Of a DNA stretch of 64,000 bases, positions 16,977 to 24,625 are shown in pieces. The first letter of the stretch is position 1. Each line of letters starts with the position of its first letter. Source of the stretch: WTFY01 sp965214675 (lineage in GTDB: Bacteria; Pseudomonadota; Gammaproteobacteria; UBA4575). The DNA lies in assembly GCA_965214675.1 (NCBI GenBank), contig OZ243969.1:1488001-1552000 (forward strand). The letters are read 5' to 3'. The notes beneath the pieces were generated by a model. That model was given only the letters and a program-made list of their open reading frames with translations, searched no databases and was not told the DNA's origin. The position numbers and the translations under genes are program-made.

Positions 16977-17503
16977 TGCGAGAGCCCGCTTGCCGTAATC
17001 AGCACAGGGTAGTGTTTGATGTCGAGCACGCGCGCAAGATCTGCACCGGAGGCCGGCGTAATCGACAGGCCCCGGGCAAGGGCTGCGATCTGCCTCAAGT
17101 CGTTCTCACTGTCGGCGGCCACCAGCATGCCGATGGCCCCGATCGAGCGCAGGTGCGCACGGTTGCGGGTAAGCCACCTTCTTGAGCGGGCATCAGCGCC
17201 GATGAGAAAGAACGGGCGAAGCAGTGGGCGTGCATGGGCACGGGCAGCGACCTTGCCAGGGGTCAGCCCCGGGGAGCGGATGGGCAAAAGGGTGCGCAGG
17301 TCCCCGGCACCGGGGGGCGGGGTCGCAGGCGTTTCGGGTGGGGCGGTTTCGGGTTCTTTTTGAAGGGTTTCAAGGTAAGGCGCAAGGGTGCGCGTTTGCC
17401 CGTTATCGAAGATGACCGGCAGCGGTGCACCGGCATGCAGGGAGGTGAATACGAGGATACCCGCAAGCAGGGTGCGCGCGCAGGCTCGGGAACCCGTCTT
17501 CAA
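16973..17503 (-). CDS. ICE protein, TIGR03765 (PFL_4695) family
   Basis: A 176-residue periplasmic protein with signal peptide, an LPVIFDNGQT segment typical of the family, a Pro-rich spacer (ETPATPPPG), then a domain with RSPGLTPGKV and an ADSENDLRQIAAL region near the C-terminus. It uses a TTG start that overlaps the TIGR03759 stop (TTGA). The family is restricted to this ICE class and its role in DNA transfer is unknown. A lytic transglycosylase gene usually found close by in such operons is not seen here. Confidence 0.87.
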   Translation of the reverse strand: MKTGSRACARTLLAGILVFTSLHAGAPLPVIFDNGQTRTLAPYLETLQKEPETAPPETPATPPPGAGDLRTLLPIRSPGLTPGKVAARAHARPLLRPFFLIGADARSRRWLTRNRAHLRSIGAIGMLVAADSENDLRQIAALARGLSITPASGADLARVLDIKHYPVLITASGLSQ

Positions 17504-18252
17504 AGCGCGGAGGCACGAAGCGGTGTCAGGGTGTCGCCTCGCGAGCGCAACAGGTACGGGACCGCGCCCTGCCCGTCGGTCAGCTCATCGAGTCGGACAC
17601 CGGCATGGTTCAGGGTAATGTGCCGTGCATGCACATCCCCCGGTTCGATCGATCGCGCCCGCGCCCAGTCACGTACCCCGGCATCATCGCCGGCCTCAAG
17701 GCCCGCGATATAAATATCGATGCCGGCCACGCGCTGGCGGTGTTTGAGCACGCGCTCAAGCAGTGCATCGCAGGGCGCACAGTCGGTGCGGGTGAAAAAC
17801 AAAATGCGATCGCCGGCTTTTAACGGCGTGGGCTTTTGTCCCAGCGGCGCGAGGCGTTCGGGATCGATCAGCACCTCGTTCGGATACAGCCTGCGGTACG
17901 CCGCCTGGTAGGCCCGCTGGAAGGCGAGGATACGCTCGACGTCCTCATGCATGGCCCGCGCCCATTGCTCGGCGAAACGCCTTCTCTCTTGCGGGGTGCG
18001 CGCATGGATACCGAGCACCTCGATCGGCGAGATGGTCGCAGGGCTGATACTTGAGCGCAGGCCCTGCATGAGCATGCGGTAGCGCTGCCATTCGGTCTCA
18101 TCGAGTCCCCAGGCTTGAGCACGCTCGCGCTCGAGTGCATGCATCGGTAGGGTACGGGTGAGCACGGTGGGTGTGTCGATACGCACAGGCGCCTGTGCCA
18201 CAAGACCTGAAGGCAGGCTCAGTGCAAGTGCAAGCAGTAGGCACCCACGCAT
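17500..18252 (-). CDS. ICE protein, TIGR03759 (PFL_4693) family
   Basis: A 250-residue periplasmic protein with a signal peptide, a helical middle (WGLDETEWQRYRMLMQG is the family landmark) and a thioredoxin-like C-terminal half containing DCAPCDALL, a CxxC-type motif. It may therefore handle disulfides or fold partners in the periplasm during pilus assembly; that is inference from the motif. It starts 4 nt after the small secreted gene and overlaps the TIGR03765 start. Confidence 0.87.
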   Translation of the reverse strand: MRGCLLLALALSLPSGLVAQAPVRIDTPTVLTRTLPMHALERERAQAWGLDETEWQRYRMLMQGLRSSISPATISPIEVLGIHARTPQERRRFAEQWARAMHEDVERILAFQRAYQAAYRRLYPNEVLIDPERLAPLGQKPTPLKAGDRILFFTRTDCAPCDALLERVLKHRQRVAGIDIYIAGLEAGDDAGVRDWARARSIEPGDVHARHITLNHAGVRLDELTDGQGAVPYLLRSRGDTLTPLRASAL

Positions 18253-18256
18253 GACT

Positions 18257-18514
18257 TTACGGGTGATGACCGGAATTCGGGACGGCTTTCGAGGATGGCG
18301 GATGGATCAGCGGCATGTTTGACAGGTCACGGTAGACCGGGTGTGTGTTGCGCATTGTGCACGTGCGGTAGGCATCCACGTTTGCATCCCGGAAATCGCG
18401 CATGAGCACGACCGCGTGGACCTCGTCCCCCTGGGGTTGCGGTGCAAGCCCTGCCGGTGCGAGGTTCATCCCTGCAATCACCAGGGCCAGGGCCAGTGCA
18501 AGGTCCGCCAGCAT
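18257..18514 (-). CDS. Small secreted ICE protein, 85 residues
   Basis: An 85-residue product with a hydrophobic start (LADLALALALVIAGMNLAPAG) acting as a signal peptide, and a short tail with one Cys. The ATG follows the PilL2 stop as TGACATG, and the stop lies 4 nt before the TIGR03759 start. The gene thus fits exactly into the operon and is likely translated by coupling. Similar short genes occur at this spot in related ICEs. Function unknown. Confidence 0.65.
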   Translation of the reverse strand: MLADLALALALVIAGMNLAPAGLAPQPQGDEVHAVVLMRDFRDANVDAYRTCTMRNTHPVYRDLSNMPLIHPPSSKAVPNSGHHP

Positions 18515-18515
18515 G

Positions 18516-18950
18516 TCAGCGGCCTTGCCCGGTGCACGGCTCGAAGGCGATGCGCCGGTGCAGCGGATCCTGCACCAGTTCAAAGATCGGGCCTGCCAGG
18601 GTCTGCAGGGCCTGGTCCAGGCGCAGCGGCCCGAGCACCCGGTGTACGCCCGGCAAGGGTTGGGCAAGGAGGATATGTGCGGCGGACCCGGGGGTGCCGG
18701 CCAGCCGGTAACCGCTGTCGTCCAGGAGGTGTTGGACGGCATCACCGACTGTTCGAACCGGCATCGGAAATCGCACCTCGACGGTGGCGGACAGGGGCTC
18801 AGCCTGTGCAGGTAGTGGAGCCATCGCCGCGATGGAATAGCGCCCGAGCTGCAACTCGCCTGCCCCCAGCGCAGTACAGGAGAGTAGTGTTGCCAGCAGG
18901 CACGCTGCGATGCCAGCGGGGCAGATCAAGGATGGGGAACAGGGTTGCAT
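18516..18950 (-). CDS. ICE type IV pilus protein PilL2-like (TIGR03748)
   Basis: A 144-residue secreted protein with a signal peptide (ACLLATLLSC) and one domain with the family motif RYSIAAMAPLPAQ, then VGDAVQHLLDDSGYRL and LPLPxVHRxLGP-like segments. These are seen in PilL proteins of PFGI-1-class elements, where it caps the thin-pilus/mating-pair operon. The ATG at 18950 was preferred to a TTG six bases upstream. This is the first gene of the mating operon and no strong promoter consensus is visible upstream. Confidence 0.83.
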   Translation of the reverse strand: MQPCSPSLICPAGIAACLLATLLSCTALGAGELQLGRYSIAAMAPLPAQAEPLSATVEVRFPMPVRTVGDAVQHLLDDSGYRLAGTPGSAAHILLAQPLPGVHRVLGPLRLDQALQTLAGPIFELVQDPLHRRIAFEPCTGQGR

Positions 18951-19074
18951 GATCAATGGGCTCGACTTTAGGTATTTCCGGTCGTTCGAAAGAGGAGGCG
19001 ATCATGGCGCAGGCAATGTGCACGGCCAAGCGAAAACCGATTCCCCAAGTGCGATGGTTTCCGGGCCGAGTGGC

Positions 19075-19941
19075 TTATCGGCCGCAGTACACGGCCGTGA
19101 TGCTTTTGCGCTCGTGTCCGAGCTCGCGGCTGATGATGAGGCGCGCACGGTGGTCGAGCGCCTTTTGCTCCTGACCCAAGGTCCTGGAGAGCGGCCCGCC
19201 TGCGGCAGGGCACGGCCATCCGGTCAACTCCTCGTAGCGTAGCTGGGCATAACGGTGGCGAAGCCCGTGCAGTCTGGAAAGCCCCACATAGGCGGTCTGG
19301 GAGCCGTAGCGATCGTACTGCTCATGGTAACTGCGCGCGGGCGGGATCATCGAGCCATGCCCTGCAAGGTGGCGGGCGCGCTCCAGCAGTTCGCGCTGGC
19401 CCTCGTTTCGTATCGGAATCACCCGGGGCTTGCCGCCCTTGGTCCAGCTGCCCTTGAGCAGGAGGTGGTCACCGCGATCGGCATACGCCGGCTGAAACTT
19501 GAGTGATTCTTCGCGGCGCAGGCCAAAGGCCCGCTGCAGTTCCAGGCTCATGCGCACATGCGCATCGTTGATCGCGGCCAACTGGGTGTCTGAGAAATTG
19601 CAGGCCTTCGATTCGTTGCTCACGTGTGTGCGGCGCCCGATACCGTAAAAATCGTTGGAGCGTGCCACCACGCTCGCACGATCCACTTTCTCGGCCCACC
19701 AGCGCAGCGCAGCCATGCGGCCCTTGATCGTATTCAAGGCCAGATCACGCTTTTGCCAGGCCTGGACCAGGGCGGTAACGTGTTTGGGTCTGAGGGAACG
19801 GGAATTCATGTGATGAAAGCCCAGGTGGTGCAGCTCGTTAGCGACCAGGGTCAGTGTACGTTCGCGTAAATTCCGAGTTGCAAAACTGCCGTCGCGATTG
19901 CGGCGGCAGAGTTGCTTAAGTTCGTAGTTCAGTCGTTTCAC
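19075..19941 (-). CDS. Tyrosine-recombinase-like integrase domain protein (Integrase_1 type)
   Basis: A 288-residue protein of the Phage_int_SAM_2/Integrase_1 family common in ICEs and conjugative plasmids. The SAM-like N-terminus covers about residues 1-95. The catalytic part shows FGLRREESLKF (first Arg), HGLRHRYAQLRYEEL (His-x-x-Arg) and LGHERKSITAVYC (third His plus Tyr), so the usual R-H-R-Y set is present. It starts at GTG without a clear RBS. These proteins are accessory recombinases; the element's main integrase at the attachment site is not in the window. Confidence 0.87.
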   Translation of the reverse strand: MKRLNYELKQLCRRNRDGSFATRNLRERTLTLVANELHHLGFHHMNSRSLRPKHVTALVQAWQKRDLALNTIKGRMAALRWWAEKVDRASVVARSNDFYGIGRRTHVSNESKACNFSDTQLAAINDAHVRMSLELQRAFGLRREESLKFQPAYADRGDHLLLKGSWTKGGKPRVIPIRNEGQRELLERARHLAGHGSMIPPARSYHEQYDRYGSQTAYVGLSRLHGLRHRYAQLRYEELTGWPCPAAGGPLSRTLGQEQKALDHRARLIISRELGHERKSITAVYCGR

Positions 19942-20338
19942 GGTGTAATGATTTCAGTTAGTGCTTCTGAGTACCCCGGGGGAACATGACCTTCCGGGAC
20001 TGCGTTATGCAATAGGCTCGTGGGACACCACGCCCTCGCCTGAACATGCCTGGTAACAGGCGCGCGGACCCTCGCGCATGCGAGCCAGCCCGTGCTGTTC
20101 GACTTGCCCTGTACGGGCCTTGAATTGCGGTGTGGTATCACCGTCGCTTGAAGGTGGACCTGCGGCCGATGCCTGGGCGCATTGCAAGATCCGGTACGCC
20201 TCTTGCCACTGTATTGCCGCAGTGGCGACGGACTAAACTCTGACAGGCACGGAGCCTACCGGCACACCTTGTGCGTGTCATCGGTAAATCGATTCAGGGA
20301 TTGTAGTGGTTTTAGCAGATAGCTCTAAAGGGGACGAC
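19942..20338. other. Intergenic region upstream of the integrase
   Basis: No convincing gene. It contains the first of two matching stem-loop motifs (see 20206-20237). The integrase promoter must lie here; no clear consensus was seen. Confidence 0.4.
20206..20237. repeat. ICE stem-loop motif, copy 1
   Basis: CCACTG (20206-20211) and CAGTGG (20220-20225) are inverted around 8 nt and followed by GACGGACTAAA. A second copy with the same arms, spacing and flank is at 23070-23101. About 26 of 32 positions agree. It may be a regulator-binding site shared by ICE operons. Confidence 0.6.
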
Positions 20339-20554
20339 GTGAAAATTGATCTTATCGAGGGACGAATTACCTCTGAAGTCAATCTGCATCCTGAACTTGA
20401 GTTTCAGTCTAACGTACAGCTTTTCTTTTTCGGATCCGTATTGATCCGAAGAAAATTTTGCAGTCCAATATTTGCGTCCATCCAACGCATCGAACGGACA
20501 ATGGTAATTGTCGAAACTTCATCTCTCACGGATGTATGCGCGGCCTTTGATTGA
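20339..20554 (+). CDS. Doubtful small AT-rich reading frame
   Basis: A 71-codon frame beginning with GTG behind GGGGAC, encoding a mostly beta-like short protein with a FFFGSV segment. Base composition is well below the ICE core. No family is recognised and no neighbour reads in the same direction. It may be a remnant or noise. Confidence 0.25.
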   Translation: MKIDLIEGRITSEVNLHPELEFQSNVQLFFFGSVLIRRKFCSPIFASIQRIERTMVIVETSSLTDVCAAFD

Positions 20555-20567
20555 ATCACACCGTAGT

Positions 20568-20906
20568 TCAGGTGTGTAACGTAGCCTCGTTCTGCTTACC
20601 TGCTACCTTGTTCCGACGTGCCAGCGCCAACTCATAGCTTGCCTGCATCCGCATCCAATGATCGGCAGTTCCCCAGCCAATTTCTTCCAGCGCCAACGCC
20701 ATGTTCGCCGACACACCTGCTTTGCCGTTCAACAGGCGTGACAGCGTCCCACGCCTGCAGCCAAGCTGTGCCGCCGTCTCGGTCACGCTCCAGCCCATCT
20801 CGCTTATGTTCTCGCGGATCAGTTCACCCAGGTGTGGGGGGTTCAGCATTGGACCGACGCGATCCTTTGAAGTGTCGTTAGTGTCAAGTCTCATATCAGA
20901 TCTCAT
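20568..20906 (-). CDS. higA: HigA-family antitoxin
   Basis: About 112 residues with a central HTH of the XRE type (ETAAQLGCRRGTLSRLLNG) inside the HigA context HLGELIRENI and a C-terminal ADHWMRMQASYELA helix. It neutralises HigB and represses the operon. The ATG at 20906 lies 5 nt after the HigB stop (TAA-CCAC-ATG), the toxin-first order typical of higBA. A second Met, 12 nt downstream, is also possible. The pair probably stabilises the ICE. Confidence 0.9.
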   Translation of the reverse strand: MRSDMRLDTNDTSKDRVGPMLNPPHLGELIRENISEMGWSVTETAAQLGCRRGTLSRLLNGKAGVSANMALALEEIGWGTADHWMRMQASYELALARRNKVAGKQNEATLHT

Positions 20907-20911
20907 GTGGT

Positions 20912-21184
20912 TTAGTGGTAGTCGATCAGGTCCACGTCCACGGCTTCGCCATCTTTGAAGCGGAACACCACGCGCCAGTTGCCAGAGACGCGAACACTCC
21001 ATTGGCCGTCCCGGTCCCCTTTAAGGGAATGCAAGCGAAAGCCAGGTGCGTCAGCATCATTCGGATGTGTCGCTTCTTGCAACCTGAATAGAATGCGCCG
21101 AAGTCGTGGCACCACGCCGGCAGGCAACCGTGCGACATCGTCTCGCTCAAACAGTGCTTTCAGTCCCTTGTGCCTGATCCTCAT
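20912..21184 (-). CDS. higB: HigB-family toxin (RelE superfamily mRNA interferase)
   Basis: A 90-residue RelE-fold toxin, which in this family cleaves mRNA on the ribosome. The landmarks are all present: HKGLKALFE at the start, LHSLKGDRDGQWSVRVSGNWRVVF in the core and VDLIDYH at the end. Upstream, GTAACGTGACGCATTAC around 21196-21212 is a near-palindrome suitable as the HigBA operator. It is complete and intact, unlike the second higBA locus at 40 kb. Confidence 0.92.
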   Translation of the reverse strand: MRIRHKGLKALFERDDVARLPAGVVPRLRRILFRLQEATHPNDADAPGFRLHSLKGDRDGQWSVRVSGNWRVVFRFKDGEAVDVDLIDYH

Positions 21185-21373
21185 GTCCCACTGTAATGCG
21201 TCACGTTACGCGATGCAAGTCTGAAAATCGTATGTGTAGAGAACATCTATGGACCGTTCCCCGTTTGCAAGAGCGATGCCTGGTTCAGGAAGAGTTTGTT
21301 GCTAACACATTCCCATCTGCCACCTTACAAAAACAAAAGTGCCACTTTAACCCAAGTGGCCAGGGAACAAGGT

Positions 21374-21391
21374 GCCGGGCTTTCGCCCGGC
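21374..21391. terminator. Strong stem-loop downstream of the ParB-to-DUF6573 gene group
   Basis: GCCGGGC and GCCCGGC form a 7-bp GC stem with a GAAA loop when read on the minus strand, just after the DUF6573 stop. There is no long T-run, so it may act as a transcript 3'-end stabiliser or a weak terminator. Confidence 0.6.
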
Positions 21392-21396
21392 GCAGT

Positions 21397-21825
21397 TCAG
21401 TCCTCATCGGAGCGCATCACGGTGACCACGGGGTCGCCATCATCGTCCGGACCGATGACCAGTTTCAGGTCGACCGGCGCGGGTTCGACCGAATGCCCGT
21501 CGCGGGGCACGCGGTGGAACCGGAACGCCTGGCTGGCGCCCGTGCCCGCCTCACAGCGGATCGCATGGGCAGCCATGAACAGGACATCCCACAGCCTTCC
21601 GGTCTCGTCCTGGTGAACCTGGGCGAGGCTGTCCGCCTCGTTCCAGGTCACGCACTCGGCAAAGACCGCGGCGGTGAGAGCCACCGGCAGCCTGAAGCCT
21701 GCCTCGTGTGCCAGTGCGCCCGTATCCATCAACACCCCGTCCGCCAGGGCCTGGGCCCGGGTATAGGTGAAGATGACGTCACCGAAATACGGTACGCGTG
21801 CACAGTCGTTTGAAGGGTTGGACAT
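21397..21825 (-). CDS. DUF6573 family protein
   Basis: A 142-residue soluble protein matching the DUF6573 family common in plasmids and ICEs: FGDVIFTYTRAQALADG near the start, RLPVALTAAVFAECV in the middle, and KLVIGPDDDGDPVVTVM at the end. Function unknown. It lies 91 bp after the radC-like gene in the same direction and probably belongs to the same maintenance operon. Confidence 0.87.
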   Translation of the reverse strand: MSNPSNDCARVPYFGDVIFTYTRAQALADGVLMDTGALAHEAGFRLPVALTAAVFAECVTWNEADSLAQVHQDETGRLWDVLFMAAHAIRCEAGTGASQAFRFHRVPRDGHSVEPAPVDLKLVIGPDDDGDPVVTVMRSDED

Positions 21826-21916
21826 GGTATCTCTCCTTTTCTATGACACCGGGTCGCAACCCCGTCCCGACCGGGAGGGGATGCCTGCCCGGTCGGGTGG
21901 TTCAAATGGCCTGCGC

Positions 21917-22411
21917 TCAGAGCAGGCCGCGTTCGGCAAACGAGACGCTCTCGCCGGCCGAGACCACGAAGTGGTCGAGCACGCGCACGTCAACGAGTGC
22001 GAGCGCTTCCTTGAGCCGGCGGGTGATCATCTCGTCCGCGCGACTCGGTTCGGCCACCCCGGAGGGGTGGTTGTGAAAAAACACGATGGCTGCGGCATTC
22101 GCTTCCATCGCCTGCTGTACGACCACGCGCGGGTGTACCGAGGCACTGTTGACCGTGCCCTGGAACAGCTCGCGAATGGTGATGATGCGGCACAGGTTGT
22201 CCAGGAACAGCGCACCGAACACCTCGTTGCGGTATTCGGCCAGGCGCAGACACAGGTAGTTGCGTGTCTCGTCCGGGCTGCCCAGGGTTTGTCCTGCGCG
22301 ATGCTTCATCGCCAGCGATCGGATCGCAAGCTTCATGAGCGAACAGCGTTCGTCCCCGCTCAGCTGCGACAGTTTCAGACCGGAAAACCGGTCGTGCTTG
22401 TGGTTCATCAT
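21917..22411 (-). CDS. RadC-family JAB-domain protein
   Basis: A 164-residue RadC-like protein of mobile elements. The JAMM zinc site is complete: a distant Glu in the first strand, HNHPSGVAEPSRAD carrying His-x-His and Asp, in the usual spacing. The biochemical role of RadC proteins is unsettled. The start is fixed by GGAG 7 nt before an ATG-ATG pair; an in-frame upstream extension lacks an RBS. It is part of the ICE maintenance gene group. Confidence 0.92.
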   Translation of the reverse strand: MMNHKHDRFSGLKLSQLSGDERCSLMKLAIRSLAMKHRAGQTLGSPDETRNYLCLRLAEYRNEVFGALFLDNLCRIITIRELFQGTVNSASVHPRVVVQQAMEANAAAIVFFHNHPSGVAEPSRADEMITRRLKEALALVDVRVLDHFVVSAGESVSFAERGLL

Positions 22412-22506
22412 GGATCTCCTCGAAATGCGCGAAGATCCGCCCCGCGAGGAGACGTTCCCTCGCTGGGTGAAAGGTGGCCGGTCCACCAGGGACCGGCCGT
22501 TGTCGA

Positions 22507-22911
22507 TTACGCGGCGGCTTTCGACTCCGTCATGAACGGCTGGCCGTCGACCTTGGCGTACGAGATACGCAGCAGTCGGGCCTTCAGGCGAATACCGGTC
22601 TGGCCGGCCTGCTCACCGCTTGCGAAGGTGAAGGATTCCGCGTGCAGGTTGCTGAGCGTGAATCCGATGAGCACCTTCAACTTGCCCTCCACGGCCGATT
22701 GCAGTTCACGCACAGTCGCCTGCGCCTTCCTGCCGGACACGGAACACTCGAAATGAGTGTACTGGGCATTGCCTGCACTGCCGCGCAGGGCTGCGATGGT
22801 GACGCCGATAAAGGGCGAACCCTCCTCGGGGGTCACCTCCCGGACACGACTCAGATAGCCGATACCGGTGGTGTGAAGATCGAAATACTTGGTCTTTTCG
22901 TCATTTGACAT
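22507..22911 (-). CDS. DUF3577/STY4534-family ICE replication-region protein
   Basis: A 134-residue protein of the STY4534 family, probably a single-strand-binding-like fold, found between TIGR03761 and RadC/SSB genes in SPI-7-type ICEs. It begins with KYFDLHTTGIGYLSRVR and contains FTHFECSVSGRKAQ-like and FTLSNLHAESFTF strands. Start ATG has AAGGAG upstream. Copy 2 of the stem-loop motif lies about 160 bp upstream. Confidence 0.88.
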   Translation of the reverse strand: MSNDEKTKYFDLHTTGIGYLSRVREVTPEEGSPFIGVTIAALRGSAGNAQYTHFECSVSGRKAQATVRELQSAVEGKLKVLIGFTLSNLHAESFTFASGEQAGQTGIRLKARLLRISYAKVDGQPFMTESKAAA

Positions 22912-23069
22912 TTTGTTTACTCCTTTATTGGAATGGAGCCGGACAAGTACCCTGTCGGGACGCTTGCCCGGCAGGGTTTTCAGGCGAAGACAACCTTCGC
23001 CTGTTTCAAGATGGACCGGCGGCGTGCGCCGCTGTGCACCTGTTGCACGGTCCGGAGGTGCCTCAAGGA

Positions 23070-23101
23070 CCACTGATATACCGCAGTGGAGACGGATCAA
23101 A
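23070..23101. repeat. ICE stem-loop motif, copy 2
   Basis: CCACTG (23070-23075) and CAGTGG (23084-23089) with the same 8-nt spacing and GACGGAtCAAA flank as copy 1 at 20206. It overlaps the 3' end of the TIGR03761 gene and lies upstream of the DUF3577 gene. Confidence 0.6.
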
Positions 23102-23828
23102 TCGTTGCAGTGTTCGCAGGCGCGCCGGACTTTCGCGGCGCCAGGGCCGGCAGGCGCTCGCCATGCAGCACCGCATCCGGCACCTCCCCCATGGTCCAGC
23201 AGGCGGTGCGGATCGTGCCCTTGCCAGCCAGCAGGGCGCTGCGGTCGACACCCGTGAAGCGGTAGCTTCGCGGGATCATGTAGATTGCACGCAATTTGCG
23301 CGCGCAGTCGGTGAGCACATCGTTGCGCGTGGCATTGTCGAGCAGGCCGATGCGGTTGGCGGTCAGCACCCGGCATGCCAGGGCATCGTATTGCGACAGC
23401 AATTGCGCACCCTGGTAGGCATAGGGATTGGCGAACTGCAGGCGCGTGCGCGCGGGTCTTTGCGACTCCACCAGGGCGACCTCCATACCGGTACCCGGCA
23501 CCGCCAGCAGGCAGTCCAGCTCGTGCATGTGTGCAACGATGCGGGCCCGGGTCGCCTCGATGGCATCACAGACCTTGATCAGCCACCAGTCCGCCCACGG
23601 GTCGTCGGCACGCGCACCGTCCCAGATGACGCGCAGGCGCTCGGCAAACCCGAGCAGCCCGACGATGGCCGGCTTGAGTCGCGTGCCTTTGCGCCCGTGA
23701 ATCAGAAGCTGCGCCTGGCGGGTATGGACCGTAAGCCAGACCTCTGCACGCAACACACCCGGTCGCGAGGGGGTCTTTTGCAGGGCAGGCAGGGTGTCCT
23801 GTGCGGGTTCGATATCCTCAATGCTCAT
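23097..23828 (-). CDS. ICE protein, TIGR03761 (PFL_4669) family
   Basis: A 243-residue cytoplasmic protein of the AcaB/DUF1845-like family carried by PFGI-1 and related ICEs. Landmarks are EVWLTVHTRQAQLLIHGRKG, DDPWADWWLIKV and FANPYAYQGAQLLSQYD. In related elements such proteins influence transfer gene expression; in this family the role is not proven. The start has AAGGAG 8 nt upstream. Confidence 0.88.
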   Translation of the reverse strand: MSIEDIEPAQDTLPALQKTPSRPGVLRAEVWLTVHTRQAQLLIHGRKGTRLKPAIVGLLGFAERLRVIWDGARADDPWADWWLIKVCDAIEATRARIVAHMHELDCLLAVPGTGMEVALVESQRPARTRLQFANPYAYQGAQLLSQYDALACRVLTANRIGLLDNATRNDVLTDCARKLRAIYMIPRSYRFTGVDRSALLAGKGTIRTACWTMGEVPDAVLHGERLPALAPRKSGAPANTATI

Positions 23829-23942
23829 GGCCGGACTCCTTCGGGTTGGGGTGATGCAAGGGGCTATGTACGCCTGTCGGGGGCCGGCAGACAAGGTGAA
23901 AACGATGCACGCGGTGTCGCCGTTCACCCCCGGCAAGAGGCC

Positions 23943-23959
23943 TGGTCCCCAGGGGACCA
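23943..23959. promoter_or_regulatory. 17-bp perfect palindrome between DUF2857 and TIGR03761 genes
   Basis: TGGTCCCC and GGGGACCA are perfect inverted arms around a single A. A one-base loop makes an RNA hairpin poor, so a protein-binding site is more likely, although a larger stem is not excluded. Confidence 0.5.
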
Positions 23960-23983
23960 ACCATGCAGGGTGAGGAGATGCGC

Positions 23984-24625
23984 CTAAGTGCCTGTTTGAC
24001 CGTTCGCGGCAGGCTCGGGCGCGGGCTTGACCGGGGCTTCGGGGGCCGGCGGCTCGAGCGTCTCGGTCAGGTGACCGTACTGCACCCAGCGCCGCGTCAG
24101 GTGCCAGATGGCGCGCATGGACAGGCCGGTCTTCGCATGGATTTCAAGGTAGGCCCTGGGCGCCAGCAACCCCGATTCGTCCACGTCGGTGCGCTTGGAC
24201 CAGATGCGCCACAGCGTGTTCGAACTGCGGTCATCCGGCTCGGCCGGTCGCCCGATGACGGGGGCCACCGACAGGCTTCGGCGCAGCCTGCTGTACTCGC
24301 GCGAGTTCAGGCCGAACAGCACCTGCAGCATCTCGCGTGGCGCATCGGCTGCAATCAGCGACTGCATCACTTCCTCGGATTCGCGCTGCTTGCGCAGGTA
24401 GTCGACCATCGGCCAGTACACCTGCCGGTTCAGGTAAATCTCAAGGCAGTGCGCACGCAGGGCCTCGATGCGGTAGAAGTCCGCGAGGCTCATCTCGCGC
24501 AGCGCCTCGATCTCGCGTGCACCGAACTTCATGGCGCGCAGGGCGGCAAGGTCGCCTTCGGCCAGGCAGCGAACGGCGTACATGAGCACTGCCGTGATCA
24601 GCTCGGCTTCCTTGGTCGTCCTCAT
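23984..24625 (-). CDS. DUF2857 ICE protein
   Basis: A 213-residue, mostly helical protein of the DUF2857/STY4528-like family that always follows ParB in this ICE class. It has LREMSLADFYRIEALRAHCL and an SRRYSRLRR-like turn (NSREYSRLRRSL), and ends in a Pro/Ala-rich tail. The ATG overlaps the ParB stop as ATGA. Role unknown, presumed ICE maintenance. Confidence 0.87.
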   Translation of the reverse strand: MRTTKEAELITAVLMYAVRCLAEGDLAALRAMKFGAREIEALREMSLADFYRIEALRAHCLEIYLNRQVYWPMVDYLRKQRESEEVMQSLIAADAPREMLQVLFGLNSREYSRLRRSLSVAPVIGRPAEPDDRSSNTLWRIWSKRTDVDESGLLAPRAYLEIHAKTGLSMRAIWHLTRRWVQYGHLTETLEPPAPEAPVKPAPEPAANGQTGT

